Shown piece after piece: positions 26,012 through 34,892 of a stretch of 64,000 nt of DNA (its first letter is position 1; each line of letters starts with the position of its first letter). The position numbers were made by a program, and so were the translations under genes. Below the pieces are notes generated by a model, which did no database searches, had not been told where the DNA came from, and saw only the letters and a program-made list of their open reading frames with translations. This stretch comes from JAADJA01 sp963840975 (GTDB lineage Bacteria; Bacteroidota; Bacteroidia; Bacteroidales; JAADJA01), in assembly GCA_963840975.1 (NCBI GenBank), contig CAWJBC010000016.1, forward strand, positions 62,001-126,000, read 5' to 3'.

Positions 26012-29000
26012 TTATTCGATAATAATTCGTTTCGTCATCGTACCTTCATTGGTTTCAACCTGGAATAAATATAACCCCGGGGTGAAGTTTGAAGTATTGA
26101 ACTGGTAGAATTTAGTATTTACAAGCTCGCTGTTCATCAGTTGTCCTGCGTGATTGTAAACCCTGACCGACTTAATGTCGAATTCAGATTTAATGTTGAG
26201 CATATCCTTTGCAGGGTTGGGGTAAATCTGGGTAGCTTCAGAAATACTTTCCTGAATACCAACTATGACTTCCTCAACGGTATTCGTAGGTCCGGATTCT
26301 CCTGTATCATAAACGGCAGTTACATAATATTTATGCAAACCAATGGCAGGATCAAAATGTGTGTAAGTGGTAGGAGTTACATAAGCAAGCACACTGAAAG
26401 TTCCATTCTGGTATGAATGATAAACATTGTAGCCAAGCAGACCAGTAACGCTTCCACCAACATTGATAGTATAGTCTTCAACTTCACCATAAGAAGCTGC
26501 TCCGCAAGGAACAGGAGCTGTACTCCATGTCATCCTGACCCTCATTGTATAATCACCATTTGGTGTACCAGCGGGTACTGCAATAGCACCTGTGAAAGTC
26601 TGACCTGTTCCTCCAACATTCAATAAGATGAATTCCTCATTACCACCCTGATCGAATACATAATTCATATTCCAGTCAACCCAGCAAGTAACCATATCAG
26701 AAGCATACAGGTTACCACCATTGGTTACGGTAATATCTTCTGACATTCCTGCGTCAATTGTTGTAGACATATCCGTGTAATTTCCTACGCCACCTTGCCA
26801 GCCCGTGGTGTTATTAATAGCACCGCAAAGCACGTTACCAATATATTCATCTTGTGTACCCGTTGTTGCATCGCAATAAGCAGGGTAATTGTTTGAAACA
26901 GGTTTCGTTTTGCAGTCATTACCTGTATTTTCATCACCTGTCAGGTAGGTACAAGCTACAAATGTATAGGTTCCGTAAGCTGAAAGATTTACTGTTCCGG
27001 GGAATGTATAATCAAAAGTAGCACCACCGGCAATGGTATTGGTAATAGTTGCATTTACAGGTGCACCGCCATCCATTGTGTAAGAAATAGTAAAGTTGGA
27101 TTGTGATGCTGTTCCAAAGTTCTTAATTCTTACCGACACAGTTTCGTTTCCTAAGTTAACGCCAGAGTTAGGTGAAAGAATTGATTGGATACCTATGTCA
27201 TTGGTATACTGAACTGCTGTATATTCGAAAGCGAGTCCGCACATTTCAGCTCCACCCTGGAAATCACCAACGTAAGTGGCAGTTCCGGTATTAGGATCAA
27301 TAGTATAAAGTTGTCCGGTAGAAGTATATCCTGCAAGATAAAGCACATCATTTTCATTGTCGTACTCTAAATCCTGGGCATAATTGATATCAATTCCCAT
27401 GGAGCCAATAATCGCACCTGCGCCGGTAGTTTTGTTAATTGAAAGAAGGTTGTCAGCAAATAAATCTGCAGCATATAGATTACCTGATGCATCACAAGCC
27501 ATACCAATTACCAATGCGCCTAAACCAACATCACCAATAAAAGTGCTGGCACCGGTAGAAAGATTAATTGAATACAATCCGCAGGAAGTACCATTATAAT
27601 CACAACCGTACATTGTAAAGGTGGTCACATCATAAGCTATAGCATTGAAGCCTCCGCTTCCTGAGCCGTAACCAACCAGGTTCATAGCACCTGAAGAAGG
27701 ATCAATGGTATACAAAGCGCTTGTCCCATACTCTTCTCCGTACCAAACACCTTCAGCCCATGAACCACCGGCGATAAAATCAGCTGATGAGCCGGGAGCC
27801 AATGATGTTATTGTTCCGGGGAAGTCAGTATCAAATGTAGCCGGTCCTATCGGATTTACAGATGAAGGATCATAAGCAACACAGGCGTAAGCAGTTGCTC
27901 CCTTGATATCCAGCTTGATTGCTTTATATTTTGCAGGAACTTTTGCATCGGTAATCATTTGTTGCGCCTGGACTTCCTGTCCGTTTAGTTTGTACTCACT
28001 GAGTAAGTTATTGTGGACAGAATTGGTATATTTACTTAATTCGCTAGTGGTCTGAGTTGATAATTCCTCGTTTTGAGCATTTTTGTTATAGGATTTACCT
28101 GCAGGAGCTGTCCAATTTAGAACAACATCACCGTTGGTAACAGTAGATGTGAGGTTAGTCGGAGGTGCAAGAGGCAGCACGCCTTCTAACATATAATCAT
28201 CAATGAAGAACTTAGGTGTTTCTGTTGTTGAAACGCCAGTCCATGCATAGAAATTAGTTGCATCCAGCTTGTTCAAGGTACCTGTACCAAAAGAACCGCC
28301 ACTCCATACCCAACCGTGGATAAGGATTCCGTCCAAATAATAGTCAGCCCAATCTTCATCGAGGTTGACATCCACTACGTTGAGCATCCATGTATCATAA
28401 GGGAAGTTAAAAGTAGCTGCGGCAGCGCCACCGCCATCAATTGAACCTGCTCCGTTTACGTCAAACATAACCTGCATTCCCCATTGACTGCTTGCACCGG
28501 CAAAATCCTGAAGTGTATTAAAATATCCAACATACCCTGAAGGGACATACATTTGGAAACTAATGGTGTAATGTCCTGATGTATAATCATCAAATGTTTT
28601 TACACAATCATTTGTTCCTTCAATGACTACGGAATTCACTCCGCTAAAAGCCTGTTCAGTTGATATAAATGGATCTTCTGCACCACAAGGGGCATTGCTC
28701 CATGTAGTCCATTCATCAGGAGTTTGGCAAGCCAGTTGTCCACCAGCAGTGTAATTTTCAAAATCATAAGTATAGATCACACCCGAACCACTGCCGGAAA
28801 TTGTTACACTTGCTGTATTGGAAGCTACTGACTCTCCATCATCATAAACAGCGGTAACATAATATTCGTATGTGCCTGTTTCAAGGTCCATATCATCGTA
28901 TTCAGTTGCAGTTGTATAATCGAGCATCATGGCATCACGATAGACATTATAACCAAGAAGGTCATCGCTTGCCGGGGCATTCCAATCGAGATGAACATCA

Positions 29001-30490
29001 TTATCTACAGCAGTTGCTGTAAGATCAGTAGGAGGATTAAGCACAACAATAACAGGAAGTTCTTCAAAGACATAGTCATCCATATACAATTGATCGTTGG
29101 CTGTTGCACCAAAAAAATCATTAGCTTCCAGTGAATTTTGTCCTGTTCCTGTTGCCCCAAGGCTCCATTGATACGAATAGATCATATTTCCATCAATCCA
29201 GATTTCAGACATATCCGTTTCCATGTCAATAATATGTTCAACCATGAACCATACATCCGGTGTCCAGGTAAAAGTAGCTGTTCCGGTTCCTCCGGCATTG
29301 ATGCTTCCTGCACCACCGGCATTAAAGTAAACTTCAAGACCCCAAACCTGAGCGCCTGTGAATGTTTGTAATGTGTTGAAATAACCAGCTTTTGTTGCAG
29401 GAATGTAGGCATTAAAACTAATGCTGTATTTTCCTGATGTAATAGGATCTCCGAAATCCTTTACCAGGTCATTATTCTGAGCAATTACAGCAGAATTTGG
29501 GCTGGAATACGAATAAAGTGAGGAAACATAAGCATCTTCCGAACCACAAGGTGCGTTGCTCCATGTTGTCCATCCTGTTGGATTTTGACAAGCAACCTGT
29601 CCACCGGCTGTATAAGCATCGAAGTTATCTTCGAAAACTATAGTTCCACCTGAACCTTCAGTTCCATCAACTACGAAAGGCAATCCTTGCGCGTAGGTAT
29701 TGGGAGCTGTACCGCTGACAATGGCAGCCCAACCTGCAGCAGTCGTATATTGTAATCCGTTTCCGGTGATAGCCTGATCCCAGATAGAGATTGGCGGAGC
29801 CCAGGGACCGGATGTTAAAGTTCCGGTAAATTGATATTCTACCCAGTAAGTGCCTGCCGTAAGAACACAACCTGTCATATTGGCAACCACCTCCATGATT
29901 GGACGATTACTTGCCAGGAGGTCAGTTTCTATACTTCTGTAAATACCCGACCATTGTGTTGATGCCAGACGATTGGTTGTCAGGTCTCCCCAAACAATTG
30001 CACCACCTGCATTGGGTGCTCCGTTCCAAATCTGAACATAGATGCCGGTCATGGTAGAAGTGGTTGTTGAACCAGTCTGATAGGCAAAGAATTTCATTGT
30101 GTTTAATGTCCATGTTCCGGTAACCGTAAAATCATCGGCCATTGAATTTCCTGCTGATTGTTGTGCGCCGAAACCATAAGTTGTTAGAGCCCCGCCGGTG
30201 ACAGACTGTAAAGCGCTTGCCGGATTCCCGCCAAAACCACCTGTAGGATGAGTGATTAGGGGACCATTGTCATAAAGCACATCCTTCGCCGGGTTGGATG
30301 AAGCATAGCTTACGTTTGAAACGACACTGTTTGGATTGGGAATAGGTTTCACCCCATCATAAGTGTCGGTAGTTAAATCTGTCGTCTTGTCAACCTTGAC
30401 TTTTTCAAGATTTGACGACTGTCCGAATACAAGCGCAGAAGACAGTAATAACACCATCACAACGCTCATCATTTGAGTAAAAATTTTCAT
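26012..30490 (-). CDS. Large multidomain T9SS cargo protein
   Basis: A 1492-residue secreted protein with signal peptide (1-23). Domains by eye: a beta-rich unit (about 60-275), a jelly-roll unit (about 283-478, DNFDAYTAGGQ ... LYMDDYVFEE), an Fn3 domain (about 480-568), a second jelly-roll (about 573-770), then an Fn3 first half (to WTAPAG near 794). About 555 residues are inserted before its second half (LLGYNVYHSYQNG, from about 1349): a repeated-strand region with SSGAMNLVGYGSG-like units, a CARDB-like domain and a GEVED domain. A T9SS type A sorting domain closes it (about 1423-1492, IYPNPAKDMLNIKS ... PGLYLFQV). It probably is an extracellular adhesin or binding protein; no catalytic motif is seen. 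Confidence 0.85.
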   Translation of the reverse strand: MKIFTQMMSVVMVLLLSSALVFGQSSNLEKVKVDKTTDLTTDTYDGVKPIPNPNSVVSNVSYASSNPAKDVLYDNGPLITHPTGGFGGNPASALQSVTGGALTTYGFGAQQSAGNSMADDFTVTGTWTLNTMKFFAYQTGSTTTSTMTGIYVQIWNGAPNAGGAIVWGDLTTNRLASTQWSGIYRSIETDLLASNRPIMEVVANMTGCVLTAGTYWVEYQFTGTLTSGPWAPPISIWDQAITGNGLQYTTAAGWAAIVSGTAPNTYAQGLPFVVDGTEGSGGTIVFEDNFDAYTAGGQVACQNPTGWTTWSNAPCGSEDAYVSSLYSYSSPNSAVIAQNNDLVKDFGDPITSGKYSISFNAYIPATKAGYFNTLQTFTGAQVWGLEVYFNAGGAGSINAGGTGTATFTWTPDVWFMVEHIIDMETDMSEIWIDGNMIYSYQWSLGATGTGQNSLEANDFFGATANDQLYMDDYVFEELPVIVVLNPPTDLTATAVDNDVHLDWNAPASDDLLGYNVYRDAMMLDYTTATEYDDMDLETGTYEYYVTAVYDDGESVASNTASVTISGSGSGVIYTYDFENYTAGGQLACQTPDEWTTWSNAPCGAEDPFISTEQAFSGVNSVVIEGTNDCVKTFDDYTSGHYTISFQMYVPSGYVGYFNTLQDFAGASSQWGMQVMFDVNGAGSIDGGGAAAATFNFPYDTWMLNVVDVNLDEDWADYYLDGILIHGWVWSGGSFGTGTLNKLDATNFYAWTGVSTTETPKFFIDDYMLEGVLPLAPPTNLTSTVTNGDVVLNWTAPAGKSYNKNAQNEELSTQTTSELSKYTNSVHNNLLSEYKLNGQEVQAQQMITDAKVPAKYKAIKLDIKGATAYACVAYDPSSVNPIGPATFDTDFPGTITSLAPGSSADFIAGGSWAEGVWYGEEYGTSALYTIDPSSGAMNLVGYGSGSGGFNAIAYDVTTFTMYGCDYNGTSCGLYSINLSTGASTFIGDVGLGALVIGMACDASGNLYAADLFADNLLSINKTTGAGAIIGSMGIDINYAQDLEYDNENDVLYLAGYTSTGQLYTIDPNTGTATYVGDFQGGAEMCGLAFEYTAVQYTNDIGIQSILSPNSGVNLGNETVSVRIKNFGTASQSNFTISYTMDGGAPVNATITNTIAGGATFDYTFPGTVNLSAYGTYTFVACTYLTGDENTGNDCKTKPVSNNYPAYCDATTGTQDEYIGNVLCGAINNTTGWQGGVGNYTDMSTTIDAGMSEDITVTNGGNLYASDMVTCWVDWNMNYVFDQGGNEEFILLNVGGTGQTFTGAIAVPAGTPNGDYTMRVRMTWSTAPVPCGAASYGEVEDYTINVGGSVTGLLGYNVYHSYQNGTFSVLAYVTPTTYTHFDPAIGLHKYYVTAVYDTGESGPTNTVEEVIVGIQESISEATQIYPNPAKDMLNIKSEFDIKSVRVYNHAGQLMNSELVNTKFYQFNTSNFTPGLYLFQVETNEGTMTKRIIIE

Positions 30491-30552
30491 AATAATAAAA
30501 TTTAGTTAATGTAAATAATTGAATGAATCATATTTTCTTTTTTTCTAACCAG

Positions 30553-30582
30553 CAAATATAGTTTAATTTTGAAATATACAAG
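30553..30582 (-). promoter_or_regulatory. Promoter of the 1492-residue cargo gene
   Basis: On the minus strand TATATTTG (30553-30560) fits the -7 consensus with CTTG 18 bases upstream (30579-30582). The leader would be about 55 bases. Confidence 0.6.
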
Positions 30583-30625
30583 GTCAAGTATAAAAAAAAA
30601 TATTTTCATTAATCTTTTATAAATT

Positions 30626-30760
30626 TTGAGTCCACTCCGAAAAGACAAACAGGTCGTCATTGCGAGGGCGAAGCCCGAAGCAATCTGTTGATTTCCAACA
30701 ACAAAAGATTGCTTCGCTACGCTCGCAATGACGATAAATCACTTTTCGGAGTGGACTCAA
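30626..30760. repeat. Palindromic MITE-like element, intact copy
   Basis: A 135-bp element with perfect 19-bp inverted ends (TTGAGTCCACTCCGAAAAG at 30626-30644 and its complement at 30742-30760). An inner inverted repeat, CGTCATTGCGAGGGCGAAGC on the left with GCTTCGCTACGCTCGCAATG and ACG on the right, folds into a long hairpin around GAAGCAATCTGTTG...AACAAAAGATTGCTTC. No ORF is present. The same outer end occurs at 647 and at 63967. Confidence 0.85.
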
Positions 30761-30957
30761 TTATTAAATCAAAACCAAAATCATTTACGCTCCAAAATCG
30801 CTCCATGTGTGGTGTTTTTGTAGGATTTAATTGAATGATATTCTGGAATTATGATATAGATTCCAACTAATGAACAGAATAATTTGAAGTTCTTCAGTTA
30901 TAAAAATTAATTCCCGATTCGGATCCTACCAATTACTTTGGATCCCGGGACAGTGAC

Positions 30958-30992
30958 AAAAAAAGCCGCCTGGTTTCCCGGGCGGCTTTTTT
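30958..30992 (-). terminator. Intrinsic terminator of the frameshifted cargo gene
   Basis: AAAAAAGCCGCC pairs with GGCGGCTTTTTT around TGGTTTCCCG, 20 bases past the stop of the minus-strand gene. Confidence 0.88.
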
Positions 30993-31012
30993 CAGCATTA
31001 TAATCGAATGAA

Positions 31013-31822
31013 TTATTCGATAACTATTCGTTTAGTTGCAGTGCCTTCATTGGTTACAATCTGGAACAAATATATTCCGGGTGTGAACTTTGAAGTATTG
31101 AACTGATAGAATTTAGCATCCACGCTTTCATTGACAACTTCTTGTCCGGCATGGTTGAAAACTTTTATTGAAGTGATCTCAAACTCTGATGAGATATTCA
31201 CCAGACCATTTGCAGGATTAGGATAAACCTGAGTTTTATCGTAAACCATTTCTTCAATTGATGTATAAAGTATAGAGGCTTCGTTTGAATTTGCAGATTC
31301 TGTTCCGTTCAAAACCGTTCTTACAACATAATAGTTCCATCCCTGAATAGGTGAAGTATGCAGATAAGTGGTTACTGCGATGGGTGAAGCATTTAATTTG
31401 GTATAAGTTCCACCTTGTTGTTTCCAGTAAACATTATACATGAAGTCTTTGGTTGAATTTGGAATGAATTTAACCGAAGGGCCGTTTGCAAAACCATTTT
31501 GCGCAGCCGATTCGAATGTTGCGTTATAGTTTACAGGTGCTAAGGTTTCTGAAAGAGGTTGCATCAAAGCACTCTTTCCGTCAGCAACACCCACATATCC
31601 GGCGAGATTCCAGTTGGCGTCAATTACGCCGCCTGTAAGAACATAAGCAGATGACCATGCACCACCTGTTGAAATCATATCTCCTTTGCCCTGGAGAGCA
31701 GGTCCATCATCGCTGCCTGCCGGGAAAGTTCCTGCAGCATGTGTAACACTATAACCAAACCAGAAATCAGTAGTAGTATTGATTAACACTGGAGTTGTAA
31801 GCACAATCTTCGTTCCACTCAT
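31013..31822 (-). CDS. T9SS cargo protein, 3' part of a frameshifted gene
   Basis: This 269-codon frame is the continuation of the gene at 31829-33679, not a separate gene: its first Met is an internal residue. It encodes the second half of a jelly-roll unit (IVLTTPVLINTTTDFWFGYS, GSDDGPALQGKGDMI), the end of an Fn3 domain (YNVYWKQQGGTYTKLNASP ... YYVVRTVLNGTESANS) and the T9SS type A sorting domain (about 198-269, VYPNPANGLVNISSEFEITS ... TPGIYLFQI), which is closely similar to that of the 1492-residue protein. Without it the upstream product would lack its export signal. See the finding on the junction. Confidence 0.8.
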   Translation of the reverse strand: MSGTKIVLTTPVLINTTTDFWFGYSVTHAAGTFPAGSDDGPALQGKGDMISTGGAWSSAYVLTGGVIDANWNLAGYVGVADGKSALMQPLSETLAPVNYNATFESAAQNGFANGPSVKFIPNSTKDFMYNVYWKQQGGTYTKLNASPIAVTTYLHTSPIQGWNYYVVRTVLNGTESANSNEASILYTSIEEMVYDKTQVYPNPANGLVNISSEFEITSIKVFNHAGQEVVNESVDAKFYQFNTSKFTPGIYLFQIVTNEGTATKRIVIE

Positions 31823-31828
31823 CCAACG

Positions 31829-33679
31829 TTAAAACTGGTAACGTTCTGCTGATGAAGCAGGGTTGTTCCGGTGGTTCCACTCCAAACTTTGATAACATAA
31901 GTATGCAGCAGGATCAGCATTGGGGAAGAACTGAACTTTTTGTAATGAAAATCCATTGTATAGAGTTAGGTCCGCAGGCATCCAACGTGAAGCTACACTG
32001 AATGTTCCACCATTGGTCAAACCAACACCATTTCCATTGTTTACACCTGCATCCCATTGGATCCATTCACCGGAACCAACAGCATCCCAGGTCAGCTGTA
32101 CTCCATTAGTTACGCCTGTTGCCACAAGATTTTGTGGTGCAGGAGGAACAGGGTTTTCAATAACAGCAGTAGCTGAATTGGAAGCAGGTGAATCACCTTC
32201 GTCATAAACAGCCTTTACATAATATTCATAAGTTCCGGAACTTAGGTCCATATCATCATAATCGGTTACAGGCGCAGCAACATAATCAATCATTGCACCG
32301 TCGCGATATACATCATAACCCATAAGCTGAGCTTTGGCGCTTTTAGCAGTTTGTTTTAATGTTAAATAATCAACCGCTGGATCCGGACCAGGAAGGCGTG
32401 AAGCCTCGTTGCCATAATTGGGCGCATATTTTACAGCCTTAACCAAACCATCCTCAGTTGAAGCCATTATCCACAAATCCATAAGGAAGTCACCAATAGC
32501 GGAAAGTCCCATACCAGAATAATTTGATAAAGGTCCGAAATAAGACATACCATCAGGTCCAACATCATCGCTGTCAAGATCAGGATATGCATCAGTTGCA
32601 ACGTTTCCCATCGGTTCAAGGAAAACACCAACTAGTCCTGTTTCTGGTACTGATCCCAATGGAATTTCAACTTCCCAATGGTCGTTACCGGTAGTTTGCA
32701 ATGGCCCTACAACGGAAATTTCAGTGTGGGTATCCCAGTCAACAATATGTAATTTATAATTCCAGGTACCCGTCAACCCCCATGAAGAATGCCGAAAATC
32801 AAGCATTTCAAGTGTTACATCGGTATAACCGGAAAGGTCATACACAACACCATATCCACTATTAAAAGCCTGGAAATAACCATTCACATTATTCCCATCA
32901 TGCTGGATCAGTTCATATAACTGACCGCCACCGCCGCTTGGTGCATCCCAATCGAGGTAAACATCATTGTTGGTAACTGTGGCTGTAAGATTGGTCGGAG
33001 GATTTAGATTGAGTCCTTCCATTTCTTCCAATTTATAGTCATCAATATACATTTGATCATTGGCTGTAGCACCAAAGAAATCATTGGCTTCAAGGGTATT
33101 TTGACCTGTACCGGTAGCACCAAGGCTCCACTGGTAATCATAGATCATGTTTCCATCAATCCAGAATTCACAATGATCGTAATCCAGATCAACGATTTGC
33201 TCAACAAGGAACCATACATCAGGTGTCCAGACAAAAGTGGCAGTTCCGGTCCCGCCTGCATTGATACTTCCTGCGCCTCCGGCATTTAAGTAAACTTCAA
33301 TTCCCCAAACCTGTGCACCGGAAAATGTTTGCAGGGTATTAAAATACCCGGCCTTGGTTGCAGGAATATAAGCATAAAAACTGATACTGTATTTTCCGGT
33401 TGTATAGGGATCACCGAAATCCTTTACCAGGTCATTGTTTTGTGCAATAACAGTAGAATTTGGACTGCTGTGAGCATAAAGAGATGAAATATAGGCATCT
33501 TCAGAGCCACAAGGTGCATTGGTCCAGGTTGTCCAATCTGTTGGATTTTGGCAAGCTAATTGCCCGCCTGCAGTGTAAGCATCGAAATTATCTTCGAAGA
33601 TTACCGTCTGTCCGAATAAAAGTGCAGAAGATAGCATCACCACCATCAAAGCACTCATCATTTTTGTAAACATTTTCAT
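31829..33679 (-). CDS. T9SS cargo protein, 5' part of a frameshifted gene
   Basis: A 616-codon frame with signal peptide (1-23) that stops early. Residues 24-222 form a jelly-roll unit nearly identical in layout to that of the 1492-residue neighbour (DNFDAYTAGGQLACQNPTDW). An Fn3 domain follows, whose first half (LDWDAPSG) is separated from its second half (LMGYDVYRDG) by another beta domain; a second Fn3 (LTWDAVGSG) is interrupted in the same way. The last 24 residues or so (after PAAYL) are out of frame. Restoring three single-base shifts between 31808 and 31897 joins it to the 3' part as one protein of about 890 residues. Confidence 0.82.
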   Translation of the reverse strand: MKMFTKMMSALMVVMLSSALLFGQTVIFEDNFDAYTAGGQLACQNPTDWTTWTNAPCGSEDAYISSLYAHSSPNSTVIAQNNDLVKDFGDPYTTGKYSISFYAYIPATKAGYFNTLQTFSGAQVWGIEVYLNAGGAGSINAGGTGTATFVWTPDVWFLVEQIVDLDYDHCEFWIDGNMIYDYQWSLGATGTGQNTLEANDFFGATANDQMYIDDYKLEEMEGLNLNPPTNLTATVTNNDVYLDWDAPSGGGGQLYELIQHDGNNVNGYFQAFNSGYGVVYDLSGYTDVTLEMLDFRHSSWGLTGTWNYKLHIVDWDTHTEISVVGPLQTTGNDHWEVEIPLGSVPETGLVGVFLEPMGNVATDAYPDLDSDDVGPDGMSYFGPLSNYSGMGLSAIGDFLMDLWIMASTEDGLVKAVKYAPNYGNEASRLPGPDPAVDYLTLKQTAKSAKAQLMGYDVYRDGAMIDYVAAPVTDYDDMDLSSGTYEYYVKAVYDEGDSPASNSATAVIENPVPPAPQNLVATGVTNGVQLTWDAVGSGEWIQWDAGVNNGNGVGLTNGGTFSVASRWMPADLTLYNGFSLQKVQFFPNADPAAYLCYQSLEWNHRNNPASSAERYQF

Positions 33680-33863
33680 AAAAAATTAAATTTAGTTAAT
33701 ATAAATAAATTATTGAATAAAGAATTTCATATTTAAAACAAATAACTAGCTAGATGCGCCTGAAATAAAATGTCAACTTGTAACGAAAGTTTTCTTTAAT
33801 GACAGTATAAATAGCAGAATAGTTGCTTTAATATTTCTGACAAAAATAGAACTATTAATGAAA

Positions 33864-34817
33864 TTACAATGTAGAAATATTAAATTTCCTCCCCTGCCAT
33901 GTATTCAACTTTTCAAGTTTTTCCTCAATCAGCCTGTTTATCTGATCGTTCCGTATCAAGCCCCAATCAGGTGCAACAATGAAACGGGGAGGCATTTCGC
34001 CTGTAAACCGTTCAATAATGATTCCGGGATTCAATCTCTCAATGAACGCTACAATAAATTCGACGTATTCATCCAATTCAAATAACTCAAATCTCTCCGG
34101 AATATTTTTGAATTCATTTTCGAGTATAGTATTTTTTACGATTTGAAGCTGATGGAACTTGATGCTATGGATCGGTAATGCAGATAAAATTGAAGCTTCA
34201 TTCAACATTTGATCGCGTGTTTCACCGGGCAACCCGAAAATAATATGAGCGCCTGTTCGCAAGCCCGCAGAGGCAGTTTTTTTTATGGCATCAACCGATT
34301 GTTGAAAAGTATGTTGACGGTTAATGCTTTCGAGCGTTTTATCATAGCACGATTCGATTCCATATTCTATTGTTACGTAATATTTCTCTGATAACTCGGC
34401 AAAGAATTTAAGTTTATCCTCATCTATACAATCTGGACGAGTGCCGACGACGAGACCAATGATTCCGGGAAGACTCAGGGCTTCCATGTATAATTGCCTG
34501 AGGCGTTCAAGGGGTGCATAAGTATTGGAATATGGCTGGAAATAGACAAGAAACTTTTTTGCCCTTCGGTACCGTTTTGCATGGAATTCGATACCTTCTT
34601 CTATCTGTTGGCTTAAAGATTTATCCGGTCGGCAATAGGAAGGATTGAAGGCCTCATTATCGCAATAGGTGCATCCGCCAAAAGCCAGTGTTCCGTCCCG
34701 GTTGGGGCAGGTAAAACCAGCATCAACAGATATTTTCTGAATGCGTTCGCCAAACTGCTTCCTGAAATACTCAGGATAGGAATTGTACCTTTTACTATGT
34801 CCCCAAAGAAAATTCAT
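33864..34817 (-). CDS. TIGR01212-family radical SAM protein
   Basis: A 317-residue protein. The N-terminus MNFLWGHSKRYNSYPEYFRK and the unusual cluster motif TCPNRDGTLAFGGCTYC (C37, C49, C52, carrying the 4Fe-4S cluster) define the YhcC-like TIGR01212 family of radical SAM proteins. Further sites: VVGTRPDCID (about 122-131), IEYGIESC and HIIFGLPGETRDQM. Related proteins occur in almost all bacteria; the substrate is unknown. Single gene. Confidence 0.9.
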   Translation of the reverse strand: MNFLWGHSKRYNSYPEYFRKQFGERIQKISVDAGFTCPNRDGTLAFGGCTYCDNEAFNPSYCRPDKSLSQQIEEGIEFHAKRYRRAKKFLVYFQPYSNTYAPLERLRQLYMEALSLPGIIGLVVGTRPDCIDEDKLKFFAELSEKYYVTIEYGIESCYDKTLESINRQHTFQQSVDAIKKTASAGLRTGAHIIFGLPGETRDQMLNEASILSALPIHSIKFHQLQIVKNTILENEFKNIPERFELFELDEYVEFIVAFIERLNPGIIIERFTGEMPPRFIVAPDWGLIRNDQINRLIEEKLEKLNTWQGRKFNISTL

Positions 34818-34839
34818 TAAAAAAGTAATTCTTTAAAAA

Positions 34840-34872
34840 AAGGAAAGCAGGGAAATTGCCCCTGCTTTCCTT
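34840..34872 (-). terminator. Intrinsic terminator of the POT transporter gene
   Basis: AAGGAAAGCAGGG pairs with CCCTGCTTTCCTT, followed on the minus strand by TTTTTT. It lies 20 bases after the transporter stop codon. Confidence 0.88.
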
Positions 34873-34892
34873 ATAATTCGTAATACTGTTTG

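Larger units (their letters stand above)
30491..31012. other. Intergenic region between two cargo genes
   Basis: These 522 bases hold the promoter of the 1492-residue cargo gene (30553-30582), a palindromic repeat element (30626-30760) and the terminator of the other cargo gene (30958-30992). The rest (about 30761-30957) is AT-rich and contains no recognisable feature. Confidence 0.7.

Noticed and set aside
26417..29371. Plus-strand frames opposite the 1492-residue cargo gene
   Set aside because: Several short frames rich in Cys and Ser arise from the complement of Gly/Thr-rich repeats; none has a start context or domain.
31808..31900. Programmed frameshifting to explain the broken cargo gene
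   Set aside because: Three separate +1 events without slippery sequences or a stimulator in 90 bases are not plausible; error or decay is simpler.
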